Below, in pieces: positions 1 through 8,039 of a stretch of 64,000 nucleotides of DNA. The notes beneath the pieces were generated by a model that was not told the origin of the DNA, ran no database searches, and saw nothing but the letters and a program-made list of their open reading frames with translations. The position numbers and the translations under genes were made by a program. Source of the DNA: Picocystis sp. L7 (lineage: Eukaryota; Chlorophyta; Picocystophyceae; Picocystales; Picocystaceae); the NCBI GenBank assembly GCA_020975725.1, contig QXJR01000012.1:1-64000 (forward strand). The letters run 5' to 3'. Positions within the stretch are counted from its first letter, which is position 1. Each line of letters opens with the position of its first letter.

Positions 1-30
1 CCTAAACCCTAAACCCTAACCCTAAACCCC
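1..30. repeat. Telomeric repeat, plant type (CCCTAAA/TTTAGGG)
   Basis: About four units of CCCTAAA, one of them a shorter CCCTAA, open the window. This is the C-rich strand reading inward, as expected at the left end of a chromosome. The TTTAGGG type is usual in plants and many green algae and also occurs in some other protists. Only 30 bases are present, so the rest of the telomere lies outside the window or was trimmed in assembly. Confidence 0.9.
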
Positions 31-42
31 AACACGCCAACC

Positions 43-387
43 GTGTCCGCGCAAGGGATCGAACTTCCACCTTCTTTTCACAAGGTCGAAGCTCTCGTGT
101 ACACGTGGATGGAAGATAGGAATGGATCCGACTCCGACTCCGACACCTACTGCGTTTTCCACGACCTCGAGCTCTTGGGCATCCGATTGGAGTTGCTTGC
201 CGAAATCGTGGACTTTGTGCGGGTTTACGCGAGCACGAACGGAAACGTAAAGGAAGCGTGTCGTGGTACGGATCACATCTTTGACTTGGACGATCTTCTA
301 CTCACGTTGGACGCGTGGAAACCCAAGCCAACGTACCCTTTGAACGAGTTCCGCTCGTGGTGCCTGGACCAACTTCCTTTGTTATGA
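43..387 (+). CDS. Hypothetical acidic protein next to the telomere, probably incomplete
   Basis: A frame of about 114 residues lies directly behind the telomeric repeat. It has an acidic Ser-Asp stretch near residue 30 and Leu-rich helical segments, and it ends in a Trp/Cys-containing tail. No ATG precedes the conserved-looking part; the first one is about 22 codons in, so the gene probably begins outside what is preserved. I do not recognise the family. Codon use matches the neighbouring virus-like genes. Confidence 0.4.
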   Translation: MSAQGIELPPSFHKVEALVYTWMEDRNGSDSDSDTYCVFHDLELLGIRLELLAEIVDFVRVYASTNGNVKEACRGTDHIFDLDDLLLTLDAWKPKPTYPLNEFRSWCLDQLPLL

Positions 388-511
388 GTGGAACCGTTTC
401 GATTGTAACCTACCTATTCTTCTTCGTTCCATACGCGGCGCTAACAACCCCGTTTACGTAAAGCCAAACGACTCAATACAGAAAACGAACGAACCCACGC
501 GGACGACCATC

Positions 512-1150
512 ATGTCCACGCATGGCGAACAGACGTCTCGTTACCGGTCCGTCCACCTCGAAATCAAGGGATACTCGAAAGAACAAAAGGAGCACGCATT
601 CACACTTTTGAAACGCGAACTCCCCGTTCGTTACCTGCGCGTGTTCGTGACGACGGGGTACGCAACCCCGGACGCTCGCGTTCCTCGTACCCTTCACCTG
701 CTCGCCTATCACAAAGATACTCCCTATGGAAAGAACTCGTGGGCGCGAAAGCTGGGGTTCACGGATACCCTTTCCAAGAACGTGCGCGTCGTTCCCGTGC
801 GGGACAGGTTCGACGATACGGCCCGTGCGTTGGGTTCGCACGCCCATCTCGTATTCGATAAGGAACGCGGCAACCCTCCTCACCAGGGCGTGTCCGATAC
901 CCTTTATAAACTGCGACAACGCGCCGCGAACATCGGCATGACGAACGCGTGGACGGCATCCGAACGCGCGCTCAAGGAACACCTCGAGTCGTTTCAAGAT
1001 CGCATTCGGATCGCCCGCGCGCGGTTGGAACACGAGTTCCACCTCGCGGGCGAAACCCCGAACGAGGGAACGACGATCGCGCGCTCGGAGGACGTGCCGG
1101 TGGAAGAGCATTCGATCGAGTCCATGGAGGAACCATGGAACCCCATGTAA
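512..1150 (+). CDS. Hypothetical basic protein, 212 aa
   Basis: The ATG at 512 opens a clean 212-residue frame ending at 1150, just before the convergent gene that ends at 1169. The first 120 residues read as an alpha/beta domain, with a strand (RSVHLEIKG), then a helix, then HLLAYHKD. The C-terminal part is a charged helical region (residues about 145-175) followed by an acidic tail. No membrane segment is visible. I do not recognise the family. A superficial likeness to rolling-circle Rep proteins was considered and set aside. Confidence 0.55.
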   Translation: MSTHGEQTSRYRSVHLEIKGYSKEQKEHAFTLLKRELPVRYLRVFVTTGYATPDARVPRTLHLLAYHKDTPYGKNSWARKLGFTDTLSKNVRVVPVRDRFDDTARALGSHAHLVFDKERGNPPHQGVSDTLYKLRQRAANIGMTNAWTASERALKEHLESFQDRIRIARARLEHEFHLAGETPNEGTTIARSEDVPVEEHSIESMEEPWNPM

Positions 1151-1168
1151 TCGAACCAGGCGTTTCCG

Positions 1169-2428
1169 TCAAACATCGAAGCCATCCAACGAGTCCACGA
1201 ATTCGGTTTCCGCTTTCTCATCGGATACTTCCCATGAGATTCGCGGCGTTTCTTTCGAACGAACCGTCGCGTCCGTCGGTACGGAAAGAGTGCGTGCATC
1301 CGTTTCGTGGAACGTCGACAATTCCGAAAGACCGATCTTTGGAAACGCGTCCGAAACGTCGCACAGACGTTCCATGTACTCGTGAAAGTAAACATCCACG
1401 TGTCGCTGAACTCGTTGTCTCCAATACGGATGCTCGCGAATACGAACCGGTCGCCAATTGTCGAGACGTCGAAACGCGCGACAGTGTTTGGGAAGGTCCG
1501 TGCACAACATGCGTCTCGGAACGATCGGATACATGCACCACGCGTTTGGATCGTCGGGTTTGGATCGATCGCTCGCGTAATTCGACCAATTCATGCCCGG
1601 CGACCAATCGGTTTCGATCCAATCAAACACGGCGTCCCACGTTCGACAGCCGATGTACGCGAGATCGGTTTTCGTACGCACGCGCGGATGAAACTTGACA
1701 CTCGCTTTGATCAACCTTCGTTTGCACTCGGATCGCTTACGGGAGACCGTTTCCCATTCCTCCTTGGAATAGTGCGAATTCCGTTTCAGGTAATCCAAAA
1801 ACGCGCGAAACTCCGGCTCTTCCGGATGCGTGGTGACGAACGCTTCGTCTTCGAGCGTCCGTACATATTCGTACACGTCTTTTGGATGATGAATGCACCG
1901 TTCTTCCGTGTCCAACGGCGAAAATCGATCCGGACGAAGATTCGTATAATGAAACGCGAGTCGAACCTGTAACGAATCTTCGAGATCGAAACGCGTTGGA
2001 TGCACGCGGAACCCGATGTACCACGACCCGGACGTAGGTTTGGAACCCCGATCCGCGTCCGTCACCCAATCGTTCCATGCATCCGTCGACCCGATTTGCG
2101 ATTCGAGGTACGCACGTACACCTTTCCACGAATCGCAACCCAGGTACGCGATCGGATCGAACGCACCACGCTCGGTGCGTGGACTCGCCTTTTTTTGAAT
2201 CACGTATCGATGCACGTAGCGGAGGATCGTTCGCATGATCCTAGTTTCGAGACTCGTATCGTTTTCGATCCTTTCGCACTCGGGACACACCGGTCGTTCT
2301 TTTTGTTCCCGACCGCCCTTTTTGGACCGTTGGATCGGAAGCGTGAGGAATCGTTCGCATCGTCGACACCGGTGGAGCATGCACGCGGATTCGGACGCAC
2401 CGATGTCGCGCACGGTGGCGATACCCAT
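1169..2428 (-). CDS. Zinc-ribbon protein with two HNH-like giant-virus modules
   Basis: The protein has 419 residues. A zinc ribbon lies near the N terminus (CRRC at residues 21-24, CPEC at 48-51). Two related modules follow, starting YLGCDSWKGVRAYLESQ and YIGCRTWDAVFDWIE. Each continues through a GM/W-N-W segment to a (F)HYTNLRP-like or RRLDNWRP-like end. That order (GC, helix, E-x-Q, W-x-N, then N-L-R/Q-P) is the one I know from HNH-like proteins scattered through mimiviruses, phycodnaviruses and relatives. The modules are divergent, and whether they cut DNA cannot be judged here. A second in-frame ATG at 2380 would still keep the ribbon. It is convergent with the gene ending at 1150. This is the best single hint that the block is viral. 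Confidence 0.65.
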   Translation of the reverse strand: MGIATVRDIGASESACMLHRCRRCERFLTLPIQRSKKGGREQKERPVCPECERIENDTSLETRIMRTILRYVHRYVIQKKASPRTERGAFDPIAYLGCDSWKGVRAYLESQIGSTDAWNDWVTDADRGSKPTSGSWYIGFRVHPTRFDLEDSLQVRLAFHYTNLRPDRFSPLDTEERCIHHPKDVYEYVRTLEDEAFVTTHPEEPEFRAFLDYLKRNSHYSKEEWETVSRKRSECKRRLIKASVKFHPRVRTKTDLAYIGCRTWDAVFDWIETDWSPGMNWSNYASDRSKPDDPNAWCMYPIVPRRMLCTDLPKHCRAFRRLDNWRPVRIREHPYWRQRVQRHVDVYFHEYMERLCDVSDAFPKIGLSELSTFHETDARTLSVPTDATVRSKETPRISWEVSDEKAETEFVDSLDGFDV

Positions 2429-2543
2429 ATCGAGATCGAACGCGCGTGCACGCCTGTTCTATACGATACGCCTTCCATTTTTGGTGTGTTGAAAAAAGGC
2501 ATGCACGTTTTTTTCGTCGAATCGGGGGAAACACGGTTTCGAT

Positions 2544-3410
2544 TCGAAAAGAAATCCGTTTTAAAATCGAAAAGAAATCCGTTTTAAAATCGAAAAGAAA
2601 TCCGTTTTAAAATCGAAAAGAAATCCGTTTTAAAATCGAAAAGAAACCCATTTTAAAATCGAAAAGAAACCCATTTTAAAATCGAAAAGAAACCCATTTT
2701 AAAATCGAAAAGAAATCCATTTTAAAATCGAAAAGAAACCCATTTTAAAATCGAAAAGAAATCCGTTTTAAATTCGAGAAGAAATCCGTTTTAAAATCGA
2801 AGGCGCCACCGACGCGCAACGAAGTTGCGCCGGTGGCCACCCAGGTTGACGCGTGAATCGAAAAACGAGATAAAACGAAATCGAAAAGAAATCCGTTTTA
2901 AAATCGAAAAGAAATATGTTTTAAAATCGAAGGCGCCACCGACGCGCAACGAAGTTGCGCCGGTGGCCACCCGGGTTGACGCGTGAATCGAAAAACGAGA
3001 TAAAACGAAATCGAAAAGAAATCCGTTTTAAAATCGAAGGCGCCACCGACGCGCAACGAAGTTGCGCCGGTGGCCACCCGAGTAAACGCGTGAATCGAAA
3101 AGAAACCCATTTTAAAATCGAAAAGAAACCCGTTTTAAATTCGAGAAGAAATTCGTTTTCCATTCGAAGGTGCCACCGGCGCAACTTCGTTGCGCGTCGG
3201 TGGCACCCCAGGTTGATGCGCAAATTCATTGCACCGATGGCTTTGCCAATGACGCGTGAACCGAAAAGAAATGCAAAGGAAAATCGAAAAAGAAATCCAT
3301 TTTCAATTCGAAAAGAAATTCATTTAAAATTCGAAAAGAAATTCGTTTTAAAATTGAATAGGAAATGCAAAGGAAAATCGAAAAGAAATTCATTTAAAAT
3401 TCGAGAAGAA
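2544..3410. repeat. 23-bp tandem repeat array with embedded hairpin units
   Basis: The core unit is 23 bp: TCGAAAAGAAATCC, then GTTTTAAAA. It repeats almost perfectly from about 2544 to 2800 and then more loosely to about 3410. Within it, a 40-bp GC-rich unit occurs at about 2802-2841, 2932-2971, 3039-3078 and, inverted, 3169-3208. That unit is a strong inverted repeat with GCCACC/GGTGGC outer and GCGCAAC/GTTGCGC inner stems. Larger units of about 107-130 bp are therefore also tandemly repeated. No gene is supported here; long open frames in this stretch come from the repeat itself. Confidence 0.9.
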
Positions 3411-3583
3411 ATACACGATGCGCGAAAAAGTACGTACGAAATCGTAACAAATGGGACTGCGAATCGAGACGAGTGTCCGTGTCGAACCCGGGAAATCGCG
3501 GCGCTCCGTCGTAAGAAACCTCGTTTTTTTTAAGAGACGTGTTTGTGGTTGGAATGGTATGGATTACAAGCCGTGCGCGACGT

Positions 3584-4060
3584 TTACGCGCGCGGCAAAA
3601 CGTGTCGTATCTTGGATTCGATGGACGACGCGGAATCCGACTCGTCGAATAAAACCAGACGAATGGGTGCGCGCGTGTTGGATTCGCGCGCCGCTTTCTT
3701 TGCCGCGTCCCTGTATTCGCAAACCAGCGCGCGCGTGGCGGACTCCGTGGTTTGCGCGGGCACGGCGACGACGATGGTCGACGCGCCTTGCACGTATCCC
3801 GCCCACAAACCGTCGCGACGCGCCGAGCCCGTGACGTCCCAGAGCTCGAGACGACCTTTCGACACGACTTGGAGACCTTGCATGGGGTGCGCGGCATTCA
3901 AAGGACTCCACGCGTGGTCCATGGCGCGGAAACACGCGCGGTTCCGTGCGGTCGAGTGCGGGCCCAAGACGACGACCTTGGCGGGCGGCGCGACGGCGAC
4001 GAACGAGGACCCGGGGGCGGCGCGGACGTGGAGTCGGTGGGGGGCGAGCGTTTGAACCAT
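3584..4060 (-). CDS. Divergent Ras-like small GTPase-family protein
   Basis: The protein has 158 residues from the ATG at 4060. The order KVVVLG (about residue 28), then LELWDVTG (about 71), then a YVQGASTIVVAVP strand (about 87), and a later IRLVLFD strand matches the beta-1/P-loop, beta-3/G3, beta-4 and beta-5 pattern of Ras/Rab-type proteins. It is divergent, so nucleotide binding is uncertain. Large DNA viruses of protists are known to carry Rab-like genes, which fits the context. Overlapping plus-strand frames show no family resemblance and are taken as shadows. Confidence 0.5.
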   Translation of the reverse strand: MVQTLAPHRLHVRAAPGSSFVAVAPPAKVVVLGPHSTARNRACFRAMDHAWSPLNAAHPMQGLQVVSKGRLELWDVTGSARRDGLWAGYVQGASTIVVAVPAQTTESATRALVCEYRDAAKKAARESNTRAPIRLVLFDESDSASSIESKIRHVLPRA

Positions 4061-4161
4061 GGTGTTTCGGTTCTTTCTACTCTAGGGTGGCCGATTCCTT
4101 ACGTGACCGTGTCCGATTCGAATCGAAGCGCACGGTGCGTCTCTTTTGTATACGTACGTTA

Positions 4162-4965
4162 TTACATGTAGACCGGCGCTCCTCCACCGCCTTTTCCTTT
4201 GAGCAGAACGACCAAGAGAATCACGACGAGCAACAATCCACCTCCGTACACGTACAAGGCGCCGTTTTGGAGATCGAAAAAGTCGTCGTCCTCGTAATCG
4301 AGGAAGTTCCAGTAAAAACGATCCATTATGCCGGGCGACGACGACCCTTCTTCTATGCCGGGCGACGACGATCCATCTTTGCCGGGAGACGACGACCCTT
4401 CTCGATCCAAATACACGTCAAACACGTCCACGTGAAACGCGATCGGGTCCGTGTTATCGGTAGAGATTTGCGCACCGAACCCGATGGCGTGATTTCCGGT
4501 GAAGCTCGAAACGGTCAAGGAATCCGAACGGTTTCGAAACTGTTCGTGTCGATGCATCAAAGACGCGCTCAACTCGGGCGTTTGGGTCGATCCTTCGTAC
4601 GTTCCTTCGCGACGTTGTTGGTCCCTTCGTGCGCTACCGCGTCGTATCGCTTCCAACGGATCGTGATCGTCACCGTGCGGACGATCGTTGACCGCGAAAA
4701 ACGAATAGTCTTGACTCGTGTTCGAGTCGCCGTCGTGAGACCACCGAATGACCGCGCGATCGTGGTCCGTGACGTCCACGTCGCGAAACCCCATCGTGAC
4801 GTGTCCGGCTATACCTCCGCTCGGAATCTCGTGGGTTGGTCGCGTAAACGAAATGCGTATACGATCGTCTCGGAACTCGTAGTCTTGTCCCCGTTCTCCA
4901 CGGGTCGTCTTCAGATCGAATCCCGGCTGGACGTTTCCGTCGCGAATCAAGTAGGTTCGGGTCAT
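4162..4965 (-). CDS. Single-pass membrane protein with GSSSPG repeats
   Basis: The protein has 267 residues. The N-terminal 150 or so look like a beta-rich ectodomain or lumenal domain. A short tandem of (E)GSSSPG(K/I) follows at about residues 188-213, then an acidic stretch. A strong hydrophobic helix (GGLLLVVILLVVLL) and a Lys/Gly tail end the protein. The family is not recognised. The architecture of ectodomain, low-complexity linker and C-terminal anchor matches the array at 7-13 kb, but the anchor sequence is different. It is divergent from the 5058 gene, with promoter motifs between them. Confidence 0.6.
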   Translation of the reverse strand: MTRTYLIRDGNVQPGFDLKTTRGERGQDYEFRDDRIRISFTRPTHEIPSGGIAGHVTMGFRDVDVTDHDRAVIRWSHDGDSNTSQDYSFFAVNDRPHGDDHDPLEAIRRGSARRDQQRREGTYEGSTQTPELSASLMHRHEQFRNRSDSLTVSSFTGNHAIGFGAQISTDNTDPIAFHVDVFDVYLDREGSSSPGKDGSSSPGIEEGSSSPGIMDRFYWNFLDYEDDDFFDLQNGALYVYGGGLLLVVILLVVLLKGKGGGGAPVYM

Positions 4966-4992
4966 GGTACGAACGGAAGAAACGGAGGTATA

Positions 4993-5025
4993 CTATACGA
5001 ATACTAGAAAAAAACATCCGTATAG
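4993..5025. promoter_or_regulatory. Paired CGTATAG motifs between divergent genes
   Basis: CGTATAG lies at 5019-5025 on the plus strand, 32 bases before the ATG at 5058. It also lies at 4999-4993 on the minus strand, 27 bases before the minus-strand ATG at 4965. Similar motifs precede several other genes in this block, so a promoter element is a reasonable inference. Confidence 0.5.
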
Positions 5026-5057
5026 ACACCGACCCGAGGTTCGTACGAACGCACACG

Positions 5058-5516
5058 ATGGTTCGGTTCCGGGACGATACCGACGGTACGTACGAAAGGT
5101 TTCCTTCCAACCGATGCGCATACCTCTACCATCCATACATTTCGGACAAGGAAGAGGGAGACCGTTACTTCGTTCGCGCCGACAATCCAACGGACGATCA
5201 AGAGTTGGATTTGACCGCGAACCGCCGACTTTGGAAGATCGAGTCCCGTGACGGGTATCGTTTGCTCAAACACGTGGATACGGATAAGTACCTTCACATT
5301 CATCCGGTGAGCTACGAGGTCGGGGACCACAACGGTGGCTCGTGCGAACCCGATCGTCATTCTCGTCTACACGCTCATGGGAAAGAAAAGCGACGATACG
5401 TAACATCATTCCGGTTTGTATTTCCCGTTGGTCAATGCAAGAATCCGGTCATTTCGACTTGTCCAAGTTCGAGCCAAGATTGGCTCGTTTTGATTAAATT
5501 AACGTACCTTGTATAG
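5058..5516 (+). CDS. Small protein, possibly beta-trefoil-like
   Basis: This 152-residue frame starts at the ATG at 5058. Residues about 40-85 (RYFVRADNP, then RRLWKIESRDGYRLLKHVDTDKYLHIH) have the short strand, Gly/Asp turn and strand pattern of beta-trefoil proteins that bind sugars or actin. The C-terminal third is less convincing. It sits directly upstream of the pectate lyase gene and shares the CGTATAG promoter region with the divergent membrane protein. Family assignment is tentative. Confidence 0.4.
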   Translation: MVRFRDDTDGTYERFPSNRCAYLYHPYISDKEEGDRYFVRADNPTDDQELDLTANRRLWKIESRDGYRLLKHVDTDKYLHIHPVSYEVGDHNGGSCEPDRHSRLHAHGKEKRRYVTSFRFVFPVGQCKNPVISTCPSSSQDWLVLIKLTYLV

Positions 5517-5517
5517 A
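5512..5517 (+). promoter_or_regulatory. GTATAG motif before the pectate lyase gene
   Basis: GTATAGA lies 11 bases upstream of the ATG at 5529. It matches the motif seen before the 5058, 8853, 10787 and 11457 genes. Confidence 0.4.
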
Positions 5518-5528
5518 TGTAAAGAGGA

Positions 5529-6659
5529 ATGCAAACGATCATCAAACTCGTTCTGACCATCATCCTTCTTCTCGTGTTCCTTGGAGTGGGAGGGACCATG
5601 ATCTACATTTTCCTCACCCGAAACAAGGACGAAGGTTCGCCCCCATCGGGAACTGGATCCCCTGTCGATACAATCGCACCACCCGTGGATTCGTCCACGT
5701 GTTCGGAATACGCCACGGAAGACTGTGAGTTCGTTCGTGCACTCTTGGCCGAGCGCGTGGGTTTCGGTCGACACACGGTGGGCGGTTTAGGAGGGCGAAT
5801 CTACCACGTGACCACCTTGGTCGACGAAGGACCCGGAAGTTTGCGCCACGGGTTGCAACAGACCGAACCCCTTTGGATCGTGTTTGACGTAGAAGGAACG
5901 ATCGACGTGAAAACGAGGATGACGTGTCGATCACACAAGACGGTGGATGGTCGAGGAGCTCGTGTCGTGATCGAAGGACGTGGGCTCCTTGCAAGATATG
6001 ATCATTTTATCTTGAACGATCTCGAGTTTCGGAATTATATCGACGATGCTGTTTCGGCTCGAAACGGACAACATGGTTGGATCCATCGGTGCAAAATGGG
6101 CGATACGCTACATTTACACAAGGACGAGGCGGATGGTGTGGTGGACATTACGCATGGGTTTCGCGACATCACCGTTTCTTGGTGTTATTTTTACGACCAT
6201 GCGAAAGGATTCCTTGTCAACGGAAATTTTACACAATCGAGTCCGAGCACAAACGTCACGTACCATCATAACTTCTTTCAAAAGATCAACACACGCATCC
6301 CAATGATACAAGGTGGAACCGAAACGGTTCAAGTACGTGTACACACGTTCAACAACTTTCGAAAAAATTGCAGCGGTTTGAGTGGTGCAGCGATCGATGT
6401 TCGGCCTCAAGATTCTGTTGTTTTGATCGAAAACGATCTATTCGAAAATTCGGGTAGCGTAGGTTCGAACTACTCGAATGAAAATCCTCAAAACATTGCG
6501 GACGGGTATGCATGGAAAATCCAAGGGTGTGAGCGACGAGGAGGATCGAGTTTTCCACGAGATAAAGACCCACAACGGGTGTTCACACCCGAATACAAGT
6601 ATACATTGGAAAATGCGAACGATTTGGAGTATTTGGAACACGAAACCGGACCACGATGA
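5529..6659 (+). CDS. Membrane-anchored pectate lyase, PL1 family
   Basis: The protein has 376 residues. An N-terminal signal anchor (TIIKLVLTIILLLVFLGVGG) is followed by a Ser/Pro-rich linker and a right-handed beta-helix domain. Family marks are DEGPGSLRHGL (about residue 98), KTVDGRGA (about 137), DGVVDITHG followed by ISWCYF-like sequence (about 202-215), and VTYHHNFF leading to RIPMIQGG (about 243-260). In PL1 enzymes these regions hold the calcium-binding acids and catalytic Arg. The enzyme cleaves de-esterified pectate by beta-elimination. With an anchor it would act at the cell or particle surface, for example on an algal wall. Its nearest neighbours are surface proteins, so a role in attachment or exit through a wall is a natural inference. 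Confidence 0.85.
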   Translation: MQTIIKLVLTIILLLVFLGVGGTMIYIFLTRNKDEGSPPSGTGSPVDTIAPPVDSSTCSEYATEDCEFVRALLAERVGFGRHTVGGLGGRIYHVTTLVDEGPGSLRHGLQQTEPLWIVFDVEGTIDVKTRMTCRSHKTVDGRGARVVIEGRGLLARYDHFILNDLEFRNYIDDAVSARNGQHGWIHRCKMGDTLHLHKDEADGVVDITHGFRDITVSWCYFYDHAKGFLVNGNFTQSSPSTNVTYHHNFFQKINTRIPMIQGGTETVQVRVHTFNNFRKNCSGLSGAAIDVRPQDSVVLIENDLFENSGSVGSNYSNENPQNIADGYAWKIQGCERRGGSSFPRDKDPQRVFTPEYKYTLENANDLEYLEHETGPR

Positions 6660-6754
6660 GACGTTTGTAAGTGAGCTCATTTTGTAGAGAAATCTTTCCA
6701 TACGTCTTCACACCACGCCATACTTTTGGTGAAAGAGGCATTTGAAAACGCACA

Positions 6755-7099
6755 TCACGTGTGAGGGTGACGCAAACGGGTGTAAGCAGCATCGCCCTCG
6801 TATCCACGAACCCACCCTAGACCGTCTTCTTTCCACGTCTCGCACCAATCGGTTGCCGACGTGCACTTGTGGTACATTTCGTGGTTGCCCGTTTTCCATT
6901 CTCGCGGAACCTCTTCCGCCCAAATTTCGCAGTGATCGAAACAAAGGTATCCCACGGGCGGGCAGTGCATCGCAACGCACGGTGCTTGAATGGCAGCGCT
7001 CGATCTACGTTGACCGACCACCGTTTGAAAGGATCCGTTTCGAGTCCGTCGCATAGTTTGAAGGCGCAAATCGTCGATCTCGCGAACGAGCTCGACCAT
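6755..7099 (-). CDS. Small Cys/His-rich protein, likely metal-binding
   Basis: The protein has 114 residues from the ATG at 7099. It begins with a short helical stretch (ELVREIDDLRLQTMRR). A compact region follows with several Cys and His residues (CVAMHC, CFDHC, EMYHKC, DWC) and many Trp, suggesting a small zinc-binding or disulfide-linked fold. The family is not recognised. It is convergent with the pectate lyase gene and divergent from the LDRH-repeat gene at 7170. Plus-strand frames across it show no such pattern. Confidence 0.45.
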   Translation of the reverse strand: MVELVREIDDLRLQTMRRTRNGSFQTVVGQRRSSAAIQAPCVAMHCPPVGYLCFDHCEIWAEEVPREWKTGNHEMYHKCTSATDWCETWKEDGLGWVRGYEGDAAYTRLRHPHT

Positions 7100-7102
7100 T
7101 CG

Positions 7103-7169
7103 CGCGCACCCTACCGGGGTTCCCCGTACTTTTATTCGCCGCTACCAGTATACGTCTCCATCCGATCGC
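7103..7169 (+). promoter_or_regulatory. Shared upstream block, copy 1
   Basis: This is the first of four copies of a 5-prime block directly before surface-protein genes. It contains CGCACC(C)TACCGGGGT, a CCCGTACTTTT segment, CCGCTACCAGTATACGTCTC and ends at the ATG. The copies are far more alike than many of the genes they precede. Confidence 0.6.
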
Positions 7170-7925
7170 ATGTCTTCGCACACGAGATTCCTCGATCGAC
7201 ACCACGTGGCGTGTCCGCCGGACGGTGCGTTGTCCCGGTTTCGATTGTGGCGTAACGACGAGGACGATCCAAAGTGGCGCATTCAATACAATTACGCGTG
7301 CGAACACGGGTCGCAATTGGGAAAGAGTCCGCGAAACTCCGCCAACACGGGATACGATACGGCGGACGATGGACGAACGATCTTTTTGGATCGCCACGAC
7401 GTGGCGTGCGGACAAGACGAGGCCATCAACAACTTTTGGTTGCACGTGAAAGGCGATCCGGGCGACGAACGCATGCGGTACAACTACTCGTGCATGCCTC
7501 TCGAGGACGGAAAGACGAACCGAGCGTGCGAAACCAAACACACGGATTACGACGAAGAAGGCGATATTTTGTATTTAGATCGCCACGATGTCGATTGCGG
7601 CGGCGACCGCGTGCTCAAACGGTTCCAATTACAACGGGAACCGCTCGCCTCCGACGAATCCAATTGGAGTACTCGACGTTTGCGTTACGAATACGAATGT
7701 TGCGATGCGGATTTGGACGGCGAAAGGAAACACTATTCCACGGACGCGCAAGACGACGGACGCGGAAACCAACCACCGAACCCGAACGGCGACGACAACG
7801 GAGACGGCGACAACGACGGCGACGACGATCCGTCCTCGGGCGACGACGGTTTTCCCGGATTGTGGGTCGGGATCGGAGGCGGTGCGTTTTTGTTTTTGAT
7901 CCTGATGGTGGTGGCTTTGTTGTAA
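7170..7925 (+). CDS. LDRH-repeat surface protein A with shared C-terminal anchor
   Basis: The protein has 251 residues. Three repeats of about 60-70 residues each begin (F/Y)LDRH(H/D)V(A/D)C, continue through L..F.L, and end with a R(I/M/L)xYxYxC motif. The repeat is rich in Asp and Cys and probably forms a small disulfide-bonded beta domain. A low-complexity Asn/Gly/Asp linker (GDDNGDGDNDGDDD) leads to the FPGLWVGIGGGAFLFL anchor. No N-terminal signal peptide is evident, so the tail helix is the only membrane segment. It is a tandem paralogue of the gene at 8040. The ectodomain family is not one I can name with certainty. Confidence 0.7.
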   Translation: MSSHTRFLDRHHVACPPDGALSRFRLWRNDEDDPKWRIQYNYACEHGSQLGKSPRNSANTGYDTADDGRTIFLDRHDVACGQDEAINNFWLHVKGDPGDERMRYNYSCMPLEDGKTNRACETKHTDYDEEGDILYLDRHDVDCGGDRVLKRFQLQREPLASDESNWSTRRLRYEYECCDADLDGERKHYSTDAQDDGRGNQPPNPNGDDNGDGDNDGDDDPSSGDDGFPGLWVGIGGGAFLFLILMVVALL

Positions 7926-7936
7926 ACGTAATCCCG

Positions 7937-8039
7937 TGAGGTCGATCCCTTTTCGAATCCGCGTCGACCATTGGCGCGCACCTACCGGGGTCGCCCGTAC
8001 TTTTTTCACCGCTACCCGTATACGTCTCCATCCGTTCGC
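7937..8039 (+). promoter_or_regulatory. Shared upstream block, copy 2
   Basis: This is the longer version of the upstream block. It begins GAGGTCGATCCCTTTTCGAA just after the preceding stop codon, continues through CTACCGGGGTCGCCCGTAC and GTATACGTCTCC, and ends at the ATG at 8040. Confidence 0.6.

Noticed and set aside
512-1150. Rolling-circle (HUH) replication protein
   Set aside because: A strand-helix-strand start with a TLHLLAYHKD segment suggested it, but the His-hydrophobic-His pair, the catalytic Tyr motif and a helicase domain are not visible.
2544-3410. CRISPR-like array
   Set aside because: The units abut with no unique spacers, the host is eukaryotic, and the larger period comes from repeated hairpins, not spacers.
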